A DNA stretch of 44,198 bases. Origin: Candidatus Kapaibacterium sp. GTDB taxonomy: Bacteria > Bacteroidota > Ignavibacteria > Kapaibacteriales > WFXC01. The DNA lies in NCBI GenBank assembly GCA_026996895.1, contig JALWJX010000086.1:1-44198 (forward strand), read 5' to 3'. The position numbers were made by a program, and so were the translations under genes. Each line of letters opens with the position of its first letter. Position 1 is the stretch's first letter. The notes below the pieces were generated by a model. That model was not told the DNA's origin. It was given only the letters and a program-made list of their open reading frames with translations, and did not search any database. This document shows, in pieces, positions 15,528 to 23,698 of this stretch.

Positions 15528-16104
15528 TATTCGAGCAGTTCTCAGTACTAAACGGCAGCAGAAACAGCGGCAGGAAGAGAAGCTCCATCATCCGAAGATT
15601 CAGGTGCTGGGGCATTATCCGACAAATTTTTTCCTCCTGACTGGGTCCATCGCGATTCTGGGCGTACTTCTGTGGGTTGGCAGCACGTGGGAGTATCACT
15701 GGTACCGAACAGATACCGGGTATTTGGTGTTTGCCATTTCGTATGTTTCCACTACGGTAGAGCAATACCACCCAAAAGCGAAGCTAAAGCATATGACGCA
15801 GAAAGTGGTCATTTCCCAGCGCCGTTCACCGATCCGATTGACAGTTTATGATGAGGACAGGGACACCGTCTTGTACGATGCGATCCATCGCCCGCGCGGA
15901 ATTCGGGAAGATGCTGCCATTATGTTCTACGAAGAAATTCCGTGGGTGGGAAAAGTATCGGTCACGCTGGAGGAAACAGCTTTTCCAGAAAAGCGACAGC
16001 AGTTGCAACATATCATTGTTTCCCCAGGGGAAACGGTTGTGGTATTGACAGAAGACAACGCTTTGAAGGTTGTGGGAAGCGCATTTCCGGAGAGCACAAG
16101 ATAG
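15511..16104 (+). CDS. Unknown one-helix membrane protein, last gene of the respiratory operon
   Basis: I do not recognise this 197-residue protein. A basic, Gln-rich N-terminus (1-35) precedes one transmembrane helix (about 40-60); the remaining 135 residues are probably extracytoplasmic and beta-rich, with SPIRLTVYDEDRDTVLYDAI and VSPGETVVVLTEDN. No cysteines or heme motifs occur in the soluble part, so it is not obviously an electron carrier. The ATG lies within the end of the cytochrome b fusion gene (17-nt overlap), so it is almost surely co-translated and may be an accessory or assembly subunit. The last six codons and stop are imperfectly duplicated 67 nt downstream. Confidence 0.7.
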   Translation: MSLFSDIRAVLSTKRQQKQRQEEKLHHPKIQVLGHYPTNFFLLTGSIAILGVLLWVGSTWEYHWYRTDTGYLVFAISYVSTTVEQYHPKAKLKHMTQKVVISQRRSPIRLTVYDEDRDTVLYDAIHRPRGIREDAAIMFYEEIPWVGKVSVTLEETAFPEKRQQLQHIIVSPGETVVVLTEDNALKVVGSAFPESTR

Positions 16105-16177
16105 CGGAGGAGGGGGATAGCAGAAAAGTGCGCTGTCCCGGATCGGCAAGTTTCCGGGGAGTACAAGATAGGAGAGG
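16084..16177 (+). repeat. 27-nt direct repeat containing the duplicated 3' end of the preceding gene
   Basis: 16084-16110 and 16151-16177 match at 23 of 27 positions. The first copy encodes FPESTR-stop; the second would encode FPGSTR-stop in its own frame. This suggests a small tandem duplication between the two convergent operons. Confidence 0.6.
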
Positions 16178-16184
16178 AGAAAAA

Positions 16185-17354
16185 TTACGCAACTTCTGTT
16201 ATCGTAGCGTGTGCAAAGGGAGCAAGGGAGGGAGTTTCCATCAGCCGCAGGAATTCTGCAAAGAGATAGTCTGCGTCGTGAGGTCCTGGCGCTGCTTCCG
16301 GGTGATACTGGACGCAAAAGATTGGCAATTCGCGGTGGCGGAATCCTTCGACCGTTTGGTCGTAAAGACTCAGGTGGGTGATTTCCAGTTCGCTGGGAAG
16401 GGAATCGGGATCGACAGCGAATCCGTGGTTGTGGGAGGTGATTTCAATGCTGCCAGTGAGGAGGTTTTTGACCGGGTGATTGATCCCACGATGTCCAAAT
16501 TTCAGTTTGTACGTTCGAGCACCAAAGGCTAAGGCAATCAGTTGATGTCCCAGGCAAATGCCGAAAACGGGTGTGCCGCTGTGACAAAGCTCCTGGATTA
16601 AGCGAATGCCATCGTGCACTGCTGCTGGATCGCCGGGTCCATTGGAAAGAAAGATCCCGTCCGGTTGTGCTTCCAGAATCTCAGCAGCCGTCGCTGTTTG
16701 TGGGAAAACGGTAAGCTGGCATCCGTAGAGTGCAAGACGGCGGAGAATATTCTTTTTAACACCGAAGTCAATCACCGCCACTTTGAAAGGGCGAGAGGCT
16801 TTGTGCTGGGGTGGGGGAAGCAGGGTGTCATTGTCCAATTGCCAGTAGTAGGTGGTCCGTGTCCCGACAAGGCGTGCTAAGTTTTGTCCTTCCATCGCGG
16901 GGATTTCCTGAGCACGACGCACCAGCTTCTGGGGATCTGTTTCTTTCGCAGAGATGATACCCCGCATCACGCCAACGGAGCGGAGATGGCGGACCAAAAA
17001 CCGGGTATCGATTCCTTCAATCCCGATTTTCCGATGCTCCTGCATCCATTGTTCCAGTGATTGCCGCGCTCTCCAGTTCGAATAGCTTCGAGAATATTCC
17101 CGGACGATAACGCCTTCTGCCTGGAATTGATCCGATTCCCAGTCGTCGGGGTTAATGCCGTAGTTGCCGATGTGCGGATACGTGAATGTCAGGATTTGTC
17201 CCCGATAGCTGGGATCGGTAAGCACTTCCTGATATCCCGTCATCCCGGTGTTGAAAACAACTTCACCTGCCGCTTCTGCTTCTGGATCACCGAAAGCATA
17301 ACCAGAAAGGATTGTCCCATCTTCTAAGGCTAACATCGCCGGGATCTTTGCCAT
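16185..17354 (-). CDS. carA: Carbamoyl-phosphate synthase small (glutaminase) subunit
   Basis: 389 residues from the ATG at 17354 (MAKIPAMLALEDG); the open frame continues upstream but that stretch overlaps the next gene and does not look like CarA. N-terminal domain: GEVVFNTGMTGYQEVLTDPS and GNYGIN. Class I amidotransferase domain: FLSNGPGDP, the nucleophile Cys in GICLGHQLIALA, and the HPEAAPGPHD His/Glu pair. It releases ammonia from glutamine and tunnels it to CarB, for carbamoyl phosphate in arginine and pyrimidine synthesis. carB is not in the window. No clear ribosome site is visible. It lies 107 nt downstream of a membrane protein gene on the same strand. Confidence 0.96.
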   Translation of the reverse strand: MAKIPAMLALEDGTILSGYAFGDPEAEAAGEVVFNTGMTGYQEVLTDPSYRGQILTFTYPHIGNYGINPDDWESDQFQAEGVIVREYSRSYSNWRARQSLEQWMQEHRKIGIEGIDTRFLVRHLRSVGVMRGIISAKETDPQKLVRRAQEIPAMEGQNLARLVGTRTTYYWQLDNDTLLPPPQHKASRPFKVAVIDFGVKKNILRRLALYGCQLTVFPQTATAAEILEAQPDGIFLSNGPGDPAAVHDGIRLIQELCHSGTPVFGICLGHQLIALAFGARTYKLKFGHRGINHPVKNLLTGSIEITSHNHGFAVDPDSLPSELEITHLSLYDQTVEGFRHRELPIFCVQYHPEAAPGPHDADYLFAEFLRLMETPSLAPFAHATITEVA

Positions 17355-17461
17355 TGCGCCCGTGCATTCTTGCCCAACTTCCAGCGCTACAACGTTTGCA
17401 AGGATTGGAAATTTTAGGCTTCCACACCGGGCTGGGAAACACAAAATTTTCCATCCAGAGG

Positions 17462-18034
17462 TCAAGGGGGCGAGTGAAGAATGGATAGGGAAGCAAACAC
17501 GATAGCGGCAATGCAGAGGAGCAGCAAGATGATCCAAAAGAGAAAGCGGTGGCGCTTCAGCGCTTGTGGTATTCCATGCTGCAACGGCGCATCGGCAACA
17601 GGAGCGGTTCTGGAGATGTAAGTAAGTCTCAGGGAAATGAAAATGGCAATTCCACTGAGATCCAGAATAAGGAGCACAAAACCCCATAGCAGAGGGCTCT
17701 TTGGTGTCGGGGATGATGGGAAGATATGGAGTAAGTCTAAAAGATCAACGACTGCAAATGAAAGCCCAATTCCGAATGCAGCTTTGAAAGCCCATCGTAC
17801 TTGTTTCCAAACGAAGTATGCGACAATTAAAGCGCTGAATCCCAGCAACGTAAGGAAGCTGTTGAAAATCCACACTGTTGCGGGAGCTAAATGGGAGAAG
17901 TCTCGGTTTTCAATTGGTCCGCCGGGGATCAAGAGGGCTAAGCAGCAGAAGAGGGTGACCAATACTACCGAAAGCCATCGAGCAAGAAGCCGAACGGAAG
18001 AGCGTTCTGACATTCCGCTATTTTCTTTTGGCAT
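17462..18034 (-). CDS. Unknown polytopic membrane protein
   Basis: 190 residues that I do not recognise. Five hydrophobic segments are visible (about 16-37, 52-73, 80-104, 114-134 and 163-184), with a basic loop before the last. No conserved catalytic motif is seen, and it is not an obvious transporter half. An ATG at 18013 (seven residues in) is an equal start candidate. It stands between the fibre-protein gene and carA on the same strand, without evident functional link to either. Confidence 0.6.
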   Translation of the reverse strand: MPKENSGMSERSSVRLLARWLSVVLVTLFCCLALLIPGGPIENRDFSHLAPATVWIFNSFLTLLGFSALIVAYFVWKQVRWAFKAAFGIGLSFAVVDLLDLLHIFPSSPTPKSPLLWGFVLLILDLSGIAIFISLRLTYISRTAPVADAPLQHGIPQALKRHRFLFWIILLLLCIAAIVFASLSILHSPP

Positions 18035-18152
18035 TCATTGATTGTGTTTTGTGCTTCTTTGAGCTGCGCACTGTCTTGCCCAGGGTATTAGAAAAAAGCA
18101 GAGCAGCCTGCCCGCCTCCAAAGGGGGTACAGGGCACAGCACGTACGATGGA
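18035..18152. other. Intergenic region downstream of the fibre gene
   Basis: On the minus strand a GC-rich stretch ends in TTTTTT (plus AAAAAA at 18092-18097), which may terminate the fibre-protein transcript. The stem I can draw is only four or five pairs, so the terminator is doubtful. Confidence 0.3.
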
Positions 18153-21100
18153 TTACCGTTGCGATCCTACTGCACCATACTGAACGCGTTGGCTTGGGCG
18201 CACGATTGAGAGGATGTACTGCTGCATGGTAACAAGGCGGACAAGCTGCTCTTGCAGACGGAAAATTTTTTGCTGGAGTTGCTCAATGGTTGCCTGCTGT
18301 TGTTCGATGATGCTGTGCTGTTGCTGGAGTGCCGCCGTCAAAATGGGAATGAGCTGTAGGTAGCTGATACTCCACAGATCCGATGCATTCTGCGGTGCTT
18401 CCACCGCTTCAGGTACCACCTGTGCCAGTTGTTGTGCTAAAAATCCGTAGCGGTCTTCACCCGTCGGCGATACCATCAATTTGCCGTTTTCCCAGCGGGT
18501 ACTATGCTGATAGTAGTGTACCGGTTGCATTCGGAGAACGACCGCCAGCGCACTGTCAATAGGACGGATACGGCTTTTGATCCGATCGTCTGAATACGTG
18601 ACCCAGTCATTTGCTCGCGCCTTGCCAATGGTATTGGTCGTATTATTGGGAAGTTCCAGTGCATAGGTTGGCGAAGAGACGTTGATTCCGACAACAAAGG
18701 TTTGTCCGTAGGGGGCGATCAGGAAAGCATTGGCAGTCGTAATTGCTGATGTGGCTAAGGCATATCCCCATACGAAGGTATGGGTTGCGGAAGTTGAGAG
18801 ACACATACTCTTGCCGCCGACCCAACTGTAGGCTCCGGCAGCAGTGTTCGATTGTCCATTGGCAACGGCGCTGTAAGCTCCAGCAGCGTTGTTCGATGCT
18901 CCACCGCCCACGGCACTATAGTTTCCAGTCGCCTGATTGGCGAATCCACCGAGCACACCGCTGTAATTGCCGGCAGTACGATTGGAGTCCCCACCGGCAA
19001 TAGCAGATCGTTCTCCGGACGCAACATTGTGGATGCCACCAGCAATGGCAGCGTAGGCGCCAGAAGCAGTGTTGGATGCACCGCCACCAATTGCCGAAGC
19101 ATTGCCCGAAGCAGCATTACTCAGCCCACCGCCAATAGTGCTATGACTTCCTGAGGCAGTATTATCCGCTCCACCGCTGACAACTGTGTAGGCACCAGAA
19201 GCGGTGTCGCGGTATCCACCGCCTACCGTTGCGTACAGAGCAGACGCAAGATTTTCCTTGCCGCCACCAATGGTCCCATAGGAATTGGATATCCGGTTTG
19301 AACGTCCCCCACTAATCGTGGCGTAGCGGGCAGAGACTGTATTACTGAATCCACCGCTGATAGTACTTGCTGAATCTGAAACTTTATTGACCGATCCACC
19401 GCCAACGAAGGCGAAGGGAGCGGAGGCAGCGTTGTAAGCACCGCCACCGACAAAGGCATAATCAGTGGAGGCGGTATCGCGATATCCACCGACTGCAGTG
19501 CTGTACTGTCCACCAGCTTTGTTGTAAGCACCGCCACCGGTGAGACTATAGCTTCCGGTTGCCTGATTTCTGTACCCACCTACAACGGCGCTATAGCTTC
19601 CCGTTGCTTCGTTGGTCGATCCGGCACTCACGCCACTATAGTTGCCAGTGGCTTTGTTGGAATATCCTCCGGTAACACTGCTGTAACTTCCCGTACTTTC
19701 ATTAGAAGCCCCACCAGCGATAGCAGCATATTGACCCGATGCTGTGTTGCGGTTTCCACCGCCAATGAAACTGTAGTTTGCTGAAGCCTTGTTGGAGTTT
19801 CCACCGCTGATGACTGCGTACGAACCGGAGACCGTGTCCTTATATCCGCCGCCGATGTGAGCATAGTTGCCAGCAACCAGATTACCATCGCCTCCGACGA
19901 TACTCCCTGCGGTGCCGGATACTTTGTTGTGCTGTCCGCCCAGAATTGCACCCCAGTCGGCAACGACGGCATTGGAATCTCGAAAGCTGGGACCACCACC
20001 GCCACCGACCACACCGTATTTTGCAAAGACGACATTATGGTGACCACCGCCGACGAAACTCCAGGGTGAGTTGTTCCCAATGATGTTATAGTCTCCGCCA
20101 GCAATTGTCGAGGAAGTACTGTGGGAAAAGATAATGTGATATTGCCCGCCGCCGATTGTGCTATAGGGGCTGGAGATAGAATTGTTATATCCGCCCCCGA
20201 TAACGTCGCTTGCAGCATAGGTTTCATTAGCGAATCCGCCACCGACAAAGCACCCATAATCCCCTCGATTGAAACTACCACCCCCAATCGTTGCAGCGAA
20301 TGCAACCGCTTGGTTGTAATATCCGCCACCAATAAAGGCAAATTCGGCGAGAGGACTGATTGAATTGCTGTATCCACCAGCAATAGTTGCACCTGGACTG
20401 CTAAATCCAATGGTGTTAATATTTCCACCACCGATGAAACTGTAATTGGAGTTTTCCTGAATGGTGTTGTATTTGCCGCCGACCAGGGTGCTGTACGAAG
20501 CGGAGGCTCTGATGGTATTCTCATAACCTCCCCCAATAGTACTCAACTGAGCACTGGTAACAATCGTATTGTTTTCTCCGCCACCGATCGTTGCAGCAGT
20601 TGCAGAGGGGTAAATAAGGTTGCGCTTGCCCCCGCCGATGCTGGCGTACGGTGACTGAATGCGGTGTTGCTTGCCACCCAGAATTGCACCCCAATCAGCA
20701 GCGATGGAGTTGGAGTCCGCTGCGCTGCTTCCGCCGCCGCCGGCGATGACAGCGAAATTCCCCCGTGCTTTGTTGTAGCCACCACCGCCAATTCTTGCCC
20801 CTTGCTGCTGCGCGAGGTTTTTGTATCCACCGCCAATACTGGCATAGGTTTCCCCAACAGTGTTGCTATCGCCGCCGCTGATGCTTCCGTAGCTACCCGT
20901 GATGGTGTTCAAGCGACCACCTCCAACGGCAGCGTAGGAAGCGGAAGAGCGAATGGCGTTACGATCGCCACCACCAATCACTCCATACGATGCGTTGGCT
21001 TGAATCTCATTCGCATTGCCGCCGCCGATTACACTATATTGAGAACCCGTGGCAACGAGATTTGTTTGTCCGCCTGTAATGGTAGCAGCCGTTGCGTTGC

Positions 21101-23123
21101 CGTAGATGGTGTTTTGCAGTCCGCCGATGATTGTGCCATAAGGAGCCTGAATACGGTGCCGCTTGCCGCCCAGGATGGCGCCCCAGTCGGCAGTGATCGA
21201 ATTAGAGTCGGTAATGCTGCTCCCACCGCCGCCGGCAATGACAGCAAAATCGCCGTAGATCCGGTTGAAGTTTCCACCGCCGATAGTGCCGTAATCGCTG
21301 GAAATAATATTGTGTTCGCCACCGCTAATGGTAGAAAATTGGGTGTTGGCTTTGATCGTGTTTGAGGCGCCACCACCGATCGTTGCGCCTCTGGCGTTGG
21401 ATAAGATTTCATTGACACTTCCGCCGCCGATCGTTGACCATTGCGCAAGGTTCCCAATGTTGTTATATTCGCCGCCGCTGATGGATGCGCCACCAGCAGA
21501 ATTGCCAATGTCATTGCCCAAACCACCACTGACTGTAGCGCCGGGAGAGAGCATTCCGATGTCATTTCCTTCACCACCGCTGATCGTTGCGGATGTGGAA
21601 TGTTTGCCAATGTCGTTGTTGTCTCCACCGCCAATGGTTGCTGTGACAGCAGAACTGTCGATGTCGTTGTAGTATCCACCGCTAATCGTTGCATAATCAC
21701 TCTCAGCCAGAATATCATTGTTGTAGCCGCCGCCAATGGTTGCGCCATCGGCGTCTTCTCCAACATCATTACGTTCGCCACCGCTGATTGTTGACCGTGG
21801 AGCGAAGTCTGCAATACTATTGTAGTAACCACCTGAAATGGTGCTGTTCCAACTGTAAGTGCCGATGTCATTGTATTTGCCGCCACTGATGGTGCTGTGT
21901 TCAGATTCTGACTGTATGGCGTTGCCCCATCCACCACCAATGACGGTGTACGGCGAACGAAGTTCGTTACTTCGTCCTCCGCCGATCGTTCCGTAATCCG
22001 CATTGTAGAAAATATCGTGTGAGTAGCCACCTCCAATGGTACCGCGGTTGCTCTCGATAGTGTTGAAATATCCACCGCTAATTGTCGAGTAATCTCCGGA
22101 AACCTCGTTGCGCCGTCCGCCGCCAATGACGCTATAGTCTCCGCTGGCAACATCGTTGTTGCTGGTTCGCACCATTTGCAGGTCGATTGCATACTTTCCG
22201 CGAGCATTGCCACCAGTGTCTCGCTGAATGCTTCCGTTCGTGTTCCACTGAAATACCTGCTGGTTATTGACCCGAATGCGAAGAGGCGCGTTGTTCAACG
22301 TACCCAGAAATTCATTGCTGGAAATCAGATTGCCGCTGGTTGTCCATCCGGCTGTTCCACTGGTTCCACCGCCTCCGCTGACCGTTGCCGGTTGCCATTG
22401 GGAGCCATTCCATTGCAAAACCTGTCCGGTGCTGGGCGCCGTGTTAGCTACCGGATAGCCTCGAAGGGCAATTACCGTAGCGTTGGTCACTGGTCCAGTT
22501 AAGTCCCCGCCGGCGTTCTGGGTCGCACCTCCACCGATCGTTGCTGGCTGCCATTGCAAACCGCTCCACTGAAGCACCTGTCCAGTGCTGGGTGCAGCCG
22601 TTGCAATAGGACGTCCCTGCAATTGAGCAGCATTCCATAATGGTTGATCAGCCTGTGCTGAGATCGTCAGGTTTGTTGCTGAAGCACTGAGCGTGATTCC
22701 CGTTCCAGCCGTAAAGAGCGGGAATATGTTGCCAGTGGTCACGGTTTCTACCCATTGAGAGCGGAAGCTGTAGGGAGTAACGCCCAGCGGAATACGCGGG
22801 GATAGTTCGTTGCCGTTCCCAATTGTAATGCCCAGGTAGTATTGCTGCCGGAAGTCTAAGTTGAGCGCCGTATTCGAGCCCAACAGGACGGAAAACAGAC
22901 CGTTCTGAACCGTTACATTTTGCGTTTCACTCCAGAGCGCAGTACCACCGGAACTGGTGGTGTACAGTTTGAAGGTCAGTTGATAGGTGCCGTCTGGAAC
23001 AGCGACGTTGCCGCTTGTCGTGAGCATTCCTTGAAAGGGAATTTTCGAAGGAAAACTTTGCGACCACAGAGAAACAGTGCCCAGAATCAGCAGCAAAAAC
23101 GTGTACCGTATCGTTCCTTTCAT
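18153..23123 (-). CDS. Giant secreted beta-roll fibre protein with C-terminal S74 intramolecular chaperone
   Basis: 1656 residues. A signal peptide (about 1-22, cleavage near LWSQ) is followed by an N-terminal domain common in Bacteroidota fibre proteins (IPFQGMLTTSGNVAVPDGTY, later SPRIPLGVTPYSFRS). Two linker repeats APSTGQVLQW.G.QWQPAT come next. Residues about 320-1437 consist of roughly 70 repeats of 14-19 residues with core TIGGGxxN, like the YadA-head left-handed beta-roll. The last 150 residues are an S74/endosialidase-type chaperone: SDDRIKSRI at about 1510 holds the Ser and Lys expected for self-cleavage, LAQQLAQVVPEAV follows, and a terminal coiled coil of Gln-rich heptads ends it. 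Such chaperones trimerise the fibre and then cut themselves off. No other phage gene is near, so this is probably a cell-surface fibre rather than a tail fibre. The ATG at 23123 follows GAGGGACGCG. Confidence 0.88.
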   Translation of the reverse strand: MKGTIRYTFLLLILGTVSLWSQSFPSKIPFQGMLTTSGNVAVPDGTYQLTFKLYTTSSGGTALWSETQNVTVQNGLFSVLLGSNTALNLDFRQQYYLGITIGNGNELSPRIPLGVTPYSFRSQWVETVTTGNIFPLFTAGTGITLSASATNLTISAQADQPLWNAAQLQGRPIATAAPSTGQVLQWSGLQWQPATIGGGATQNAGGDLTGPVTNATVIALRGYPVANTAPSTGQVLQWNGSQWQPATVSGGGGTSGTAGWTTSGNLISSNEFLGTLNNAPLRIRVNNQQVFQWNTNGSIQRDTGGNARGKYAIDLQMVRTSNNDVASGDYSVIGGGRRNEVSGDYSTISGGYFNTIESNRGTIGGGYSHDIFYNADYGTIGGGRSNELRSPYTVIGGGWGNAIQSESEHSTISGGKYNDIGTYSWNSTISGGYYNSIADFAPRSTISGGERNDVGEDADGATIGGGYNNDILAESDYATISGGYYNDIDSSAVTATIGGGDNNDIGKHSTSATISGGEGNDIGMLSPGATVSGGLGNDIGNSAGGASISGGEYNNIGNLAQWSTIGGGSVNEILSNARGATIGGGASNTIKANTQFSTISGGEHNIISSDYGTIGGGNFNRIYGDFAVIAGGGGSSITDSNSITADWGAILGGKRHRIQAPYGTIIGGLQNTIYGNATAATITGGQTNLVATGSQYSVIGGGNANEIQANASYGVIGGGDRNAIRSSASYAAVGGGRLNTITGSYGSISGGDSNTVGETYASIGGGYKNLAQQQGARIGGGGYNKARGNFAVIAGGGGSSAADSNSIAADWGAILGGKQHRIQSPYASIGGGKRNLIYPSATAATIGGGENNTIVTSAQLSTIGGGYENTIRASASYSTLVGGKYNTIQENSNYSFIGGGNINTIGFSSPGATIAGGYSNSISPLAEFAFIGGGYYNQAVAFAATIGGGSFNRGDYGCFVGGGFANETYAASDVIGGGYNNSISSPYSTIGGGQYHIIFSHSTSSTIAGGDYNIIGNNSPWSFVGGGHHNVVFAKYGVVGGGGGPSFRDSNAVVADWGAILGGQHNKVSGTAGSIVGGDGNLVAGNYAHIGGGYKDTVSGSYAVISGGNSNKASANYSFIGGGNRNTASGQYAAIAGGASNESTGSYSSVTGGYSNKATGNYSGVSAGSTNEATGSYSAVVGGYRNQATGSYSLTGGGAYNKAGGQYSTAVGGYRDTASTDYAFVGGGAYNAASAPFAFVGGGSVNKVSDSASTISGGFSNTVSARYATISGGRSNRISNSYGTIGGGKENLASALYATVGGGYRDTASGAYTVVSGGADNTASGSHSTIGGGLSNAASGNASAIGGGASNTASGAYAAIAGGIHNVASGERSAIAGGDSNRTAGNYSGVLGGFANQATGNYSAVGGGASNNAAGAYSAVANGQSNTAAGAYSWVGGKSMCLSTSATHTFVWGYALATSAITTANAFLIAPYGQTFVVGINVSSPTYALELPNNTTNTIGKARANDWVTYSDDRIKSRIRPIDSALAVVLRMQPVHYYQHSTRWENGKLMVSPTGEDRYGFLAQQLAQVVPEAVEAPQNASDLWSISYLQLIPILTAALQQQHSIIEQQQATIEQLQQKIFRLQEQLVRLVTMQQYILSIVRPSQRVQYGAVGSQR
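18810..22160 (-). repeat. About 70 tandem beta-roll repeat units inside the fibre gene
   Basis: Counting the cores xIGGGxxN, xISGGxxN and close variants gives about 70 units of 42-57 nt. Units in the N-terminal part are longer and contain DI/NDI spacers; those in the C-terminal third are a regular 15 residues of the form NxASGxYSxIGGGxS. A larger module (SNSx..ADWGAILGG) is inserted three times. Confidence 0.9.
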
Positions 23124-23168
23124 CGCGTCCCTCTTTGATTTGCATCACTTCCCTTTTTCATCCAACTG

Positions 23169-23176
23169 CAAAAATA
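23169..23176 (-). promoter_or_regulatory. Possible -7 element of the fibre gene
   Basis: On the minus strand TATTTTTG matches TAnnTTTG, 45 nt upstream of the ATG. No TTTG box lies 19-21 nt further upstream; CAAA at 23204-23207 is too far. Confidence 0.35.
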
Positions 23177-23698
23177 GGTCGGGACAGAAGGCAGAGGTTG
23201 AGTCAAATCGGGCAATTTGTTGAACTCAACTGCGGGTGATCGCTGCAAGGTGCAGGAGCAGAGATGGAGAAGTCCCCACAAGTTCGCTGCGGCGTAGCGA
23301 AGCAGAAGATGAAAACAGCCGTTGACTTCTGGACACACCGTGCCAGGCGTGCTGGTTGCCGCGTTTGAGCGCGCCGACTGGGAGCGCCGACTTTCGTCGG
23401 TATCGTTACGAATGTGTAGGGGCGAAGCGGTGCTTTGCCCGATAGGCGACCACACCGGGTTGCCCCTACGGGTGTGCGTGGATAACAGGGCAATGCGCGC
23501 TGCAAAGCGTGCGTCCCCGGTAAATGCACGCTGAAGCGCGCGCTCCCGGCGAACCGGGAACGTCCACTGGGAGCGCCGAGCTTCGTCGGCAAAAATGCAC
23601 ACTGAAGTGTGTGCTCCCAGACACGCTTATGAGCGTGCGATCTCAATTGCTACGCTGGCGTTATTGCCACTTTGTGATGAAAAATGAGAGTGTAAAAG
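23177..23698. repeat. Intergenic cluster of hairpin repeats
   Basis: I see no gene in this 520-nt stretch. It holds at least six members of one hairpin family: plus strand 23380-23401 and 23569-23590; minus strand about 23496-23522, 23525-23548, 23596-23619 and 23621-23644. Each has a GGGAGC-like head (GGGGAC and GAGATC in two), a stem of about six pairs whose sequence varies between copies with compensating changes, and a short loop such as TTCA or TTTC. A second inverted repeat, GTAGGGGC (23416-23423) with GCCCCTAC (23462-23469), lies among them. Confidence 0.75.

Noticed and set aside
16105-16184. Bidirectional terminator between the respiratory operon and carA
   Set aside because: CCCGGA...TCCGGG can pair, but the loop is ten nt and no proper T-run follows on either strand.
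18810-22160. CRISPR-like regularly spaced repeats
   Set aside because: The repeats are in-frame protein units of varying length and sequence within one intact gene; there are no conserved 25-37 nt repeats with unique spacers and no cas genes.
18153-23123. Prophage tail-fibre gene
   Set aside because: The S74 domain suggests phage, but the protein has a signal peptide and Bacteroidota-type N-terminal domain, and both flanks are cellular genes.
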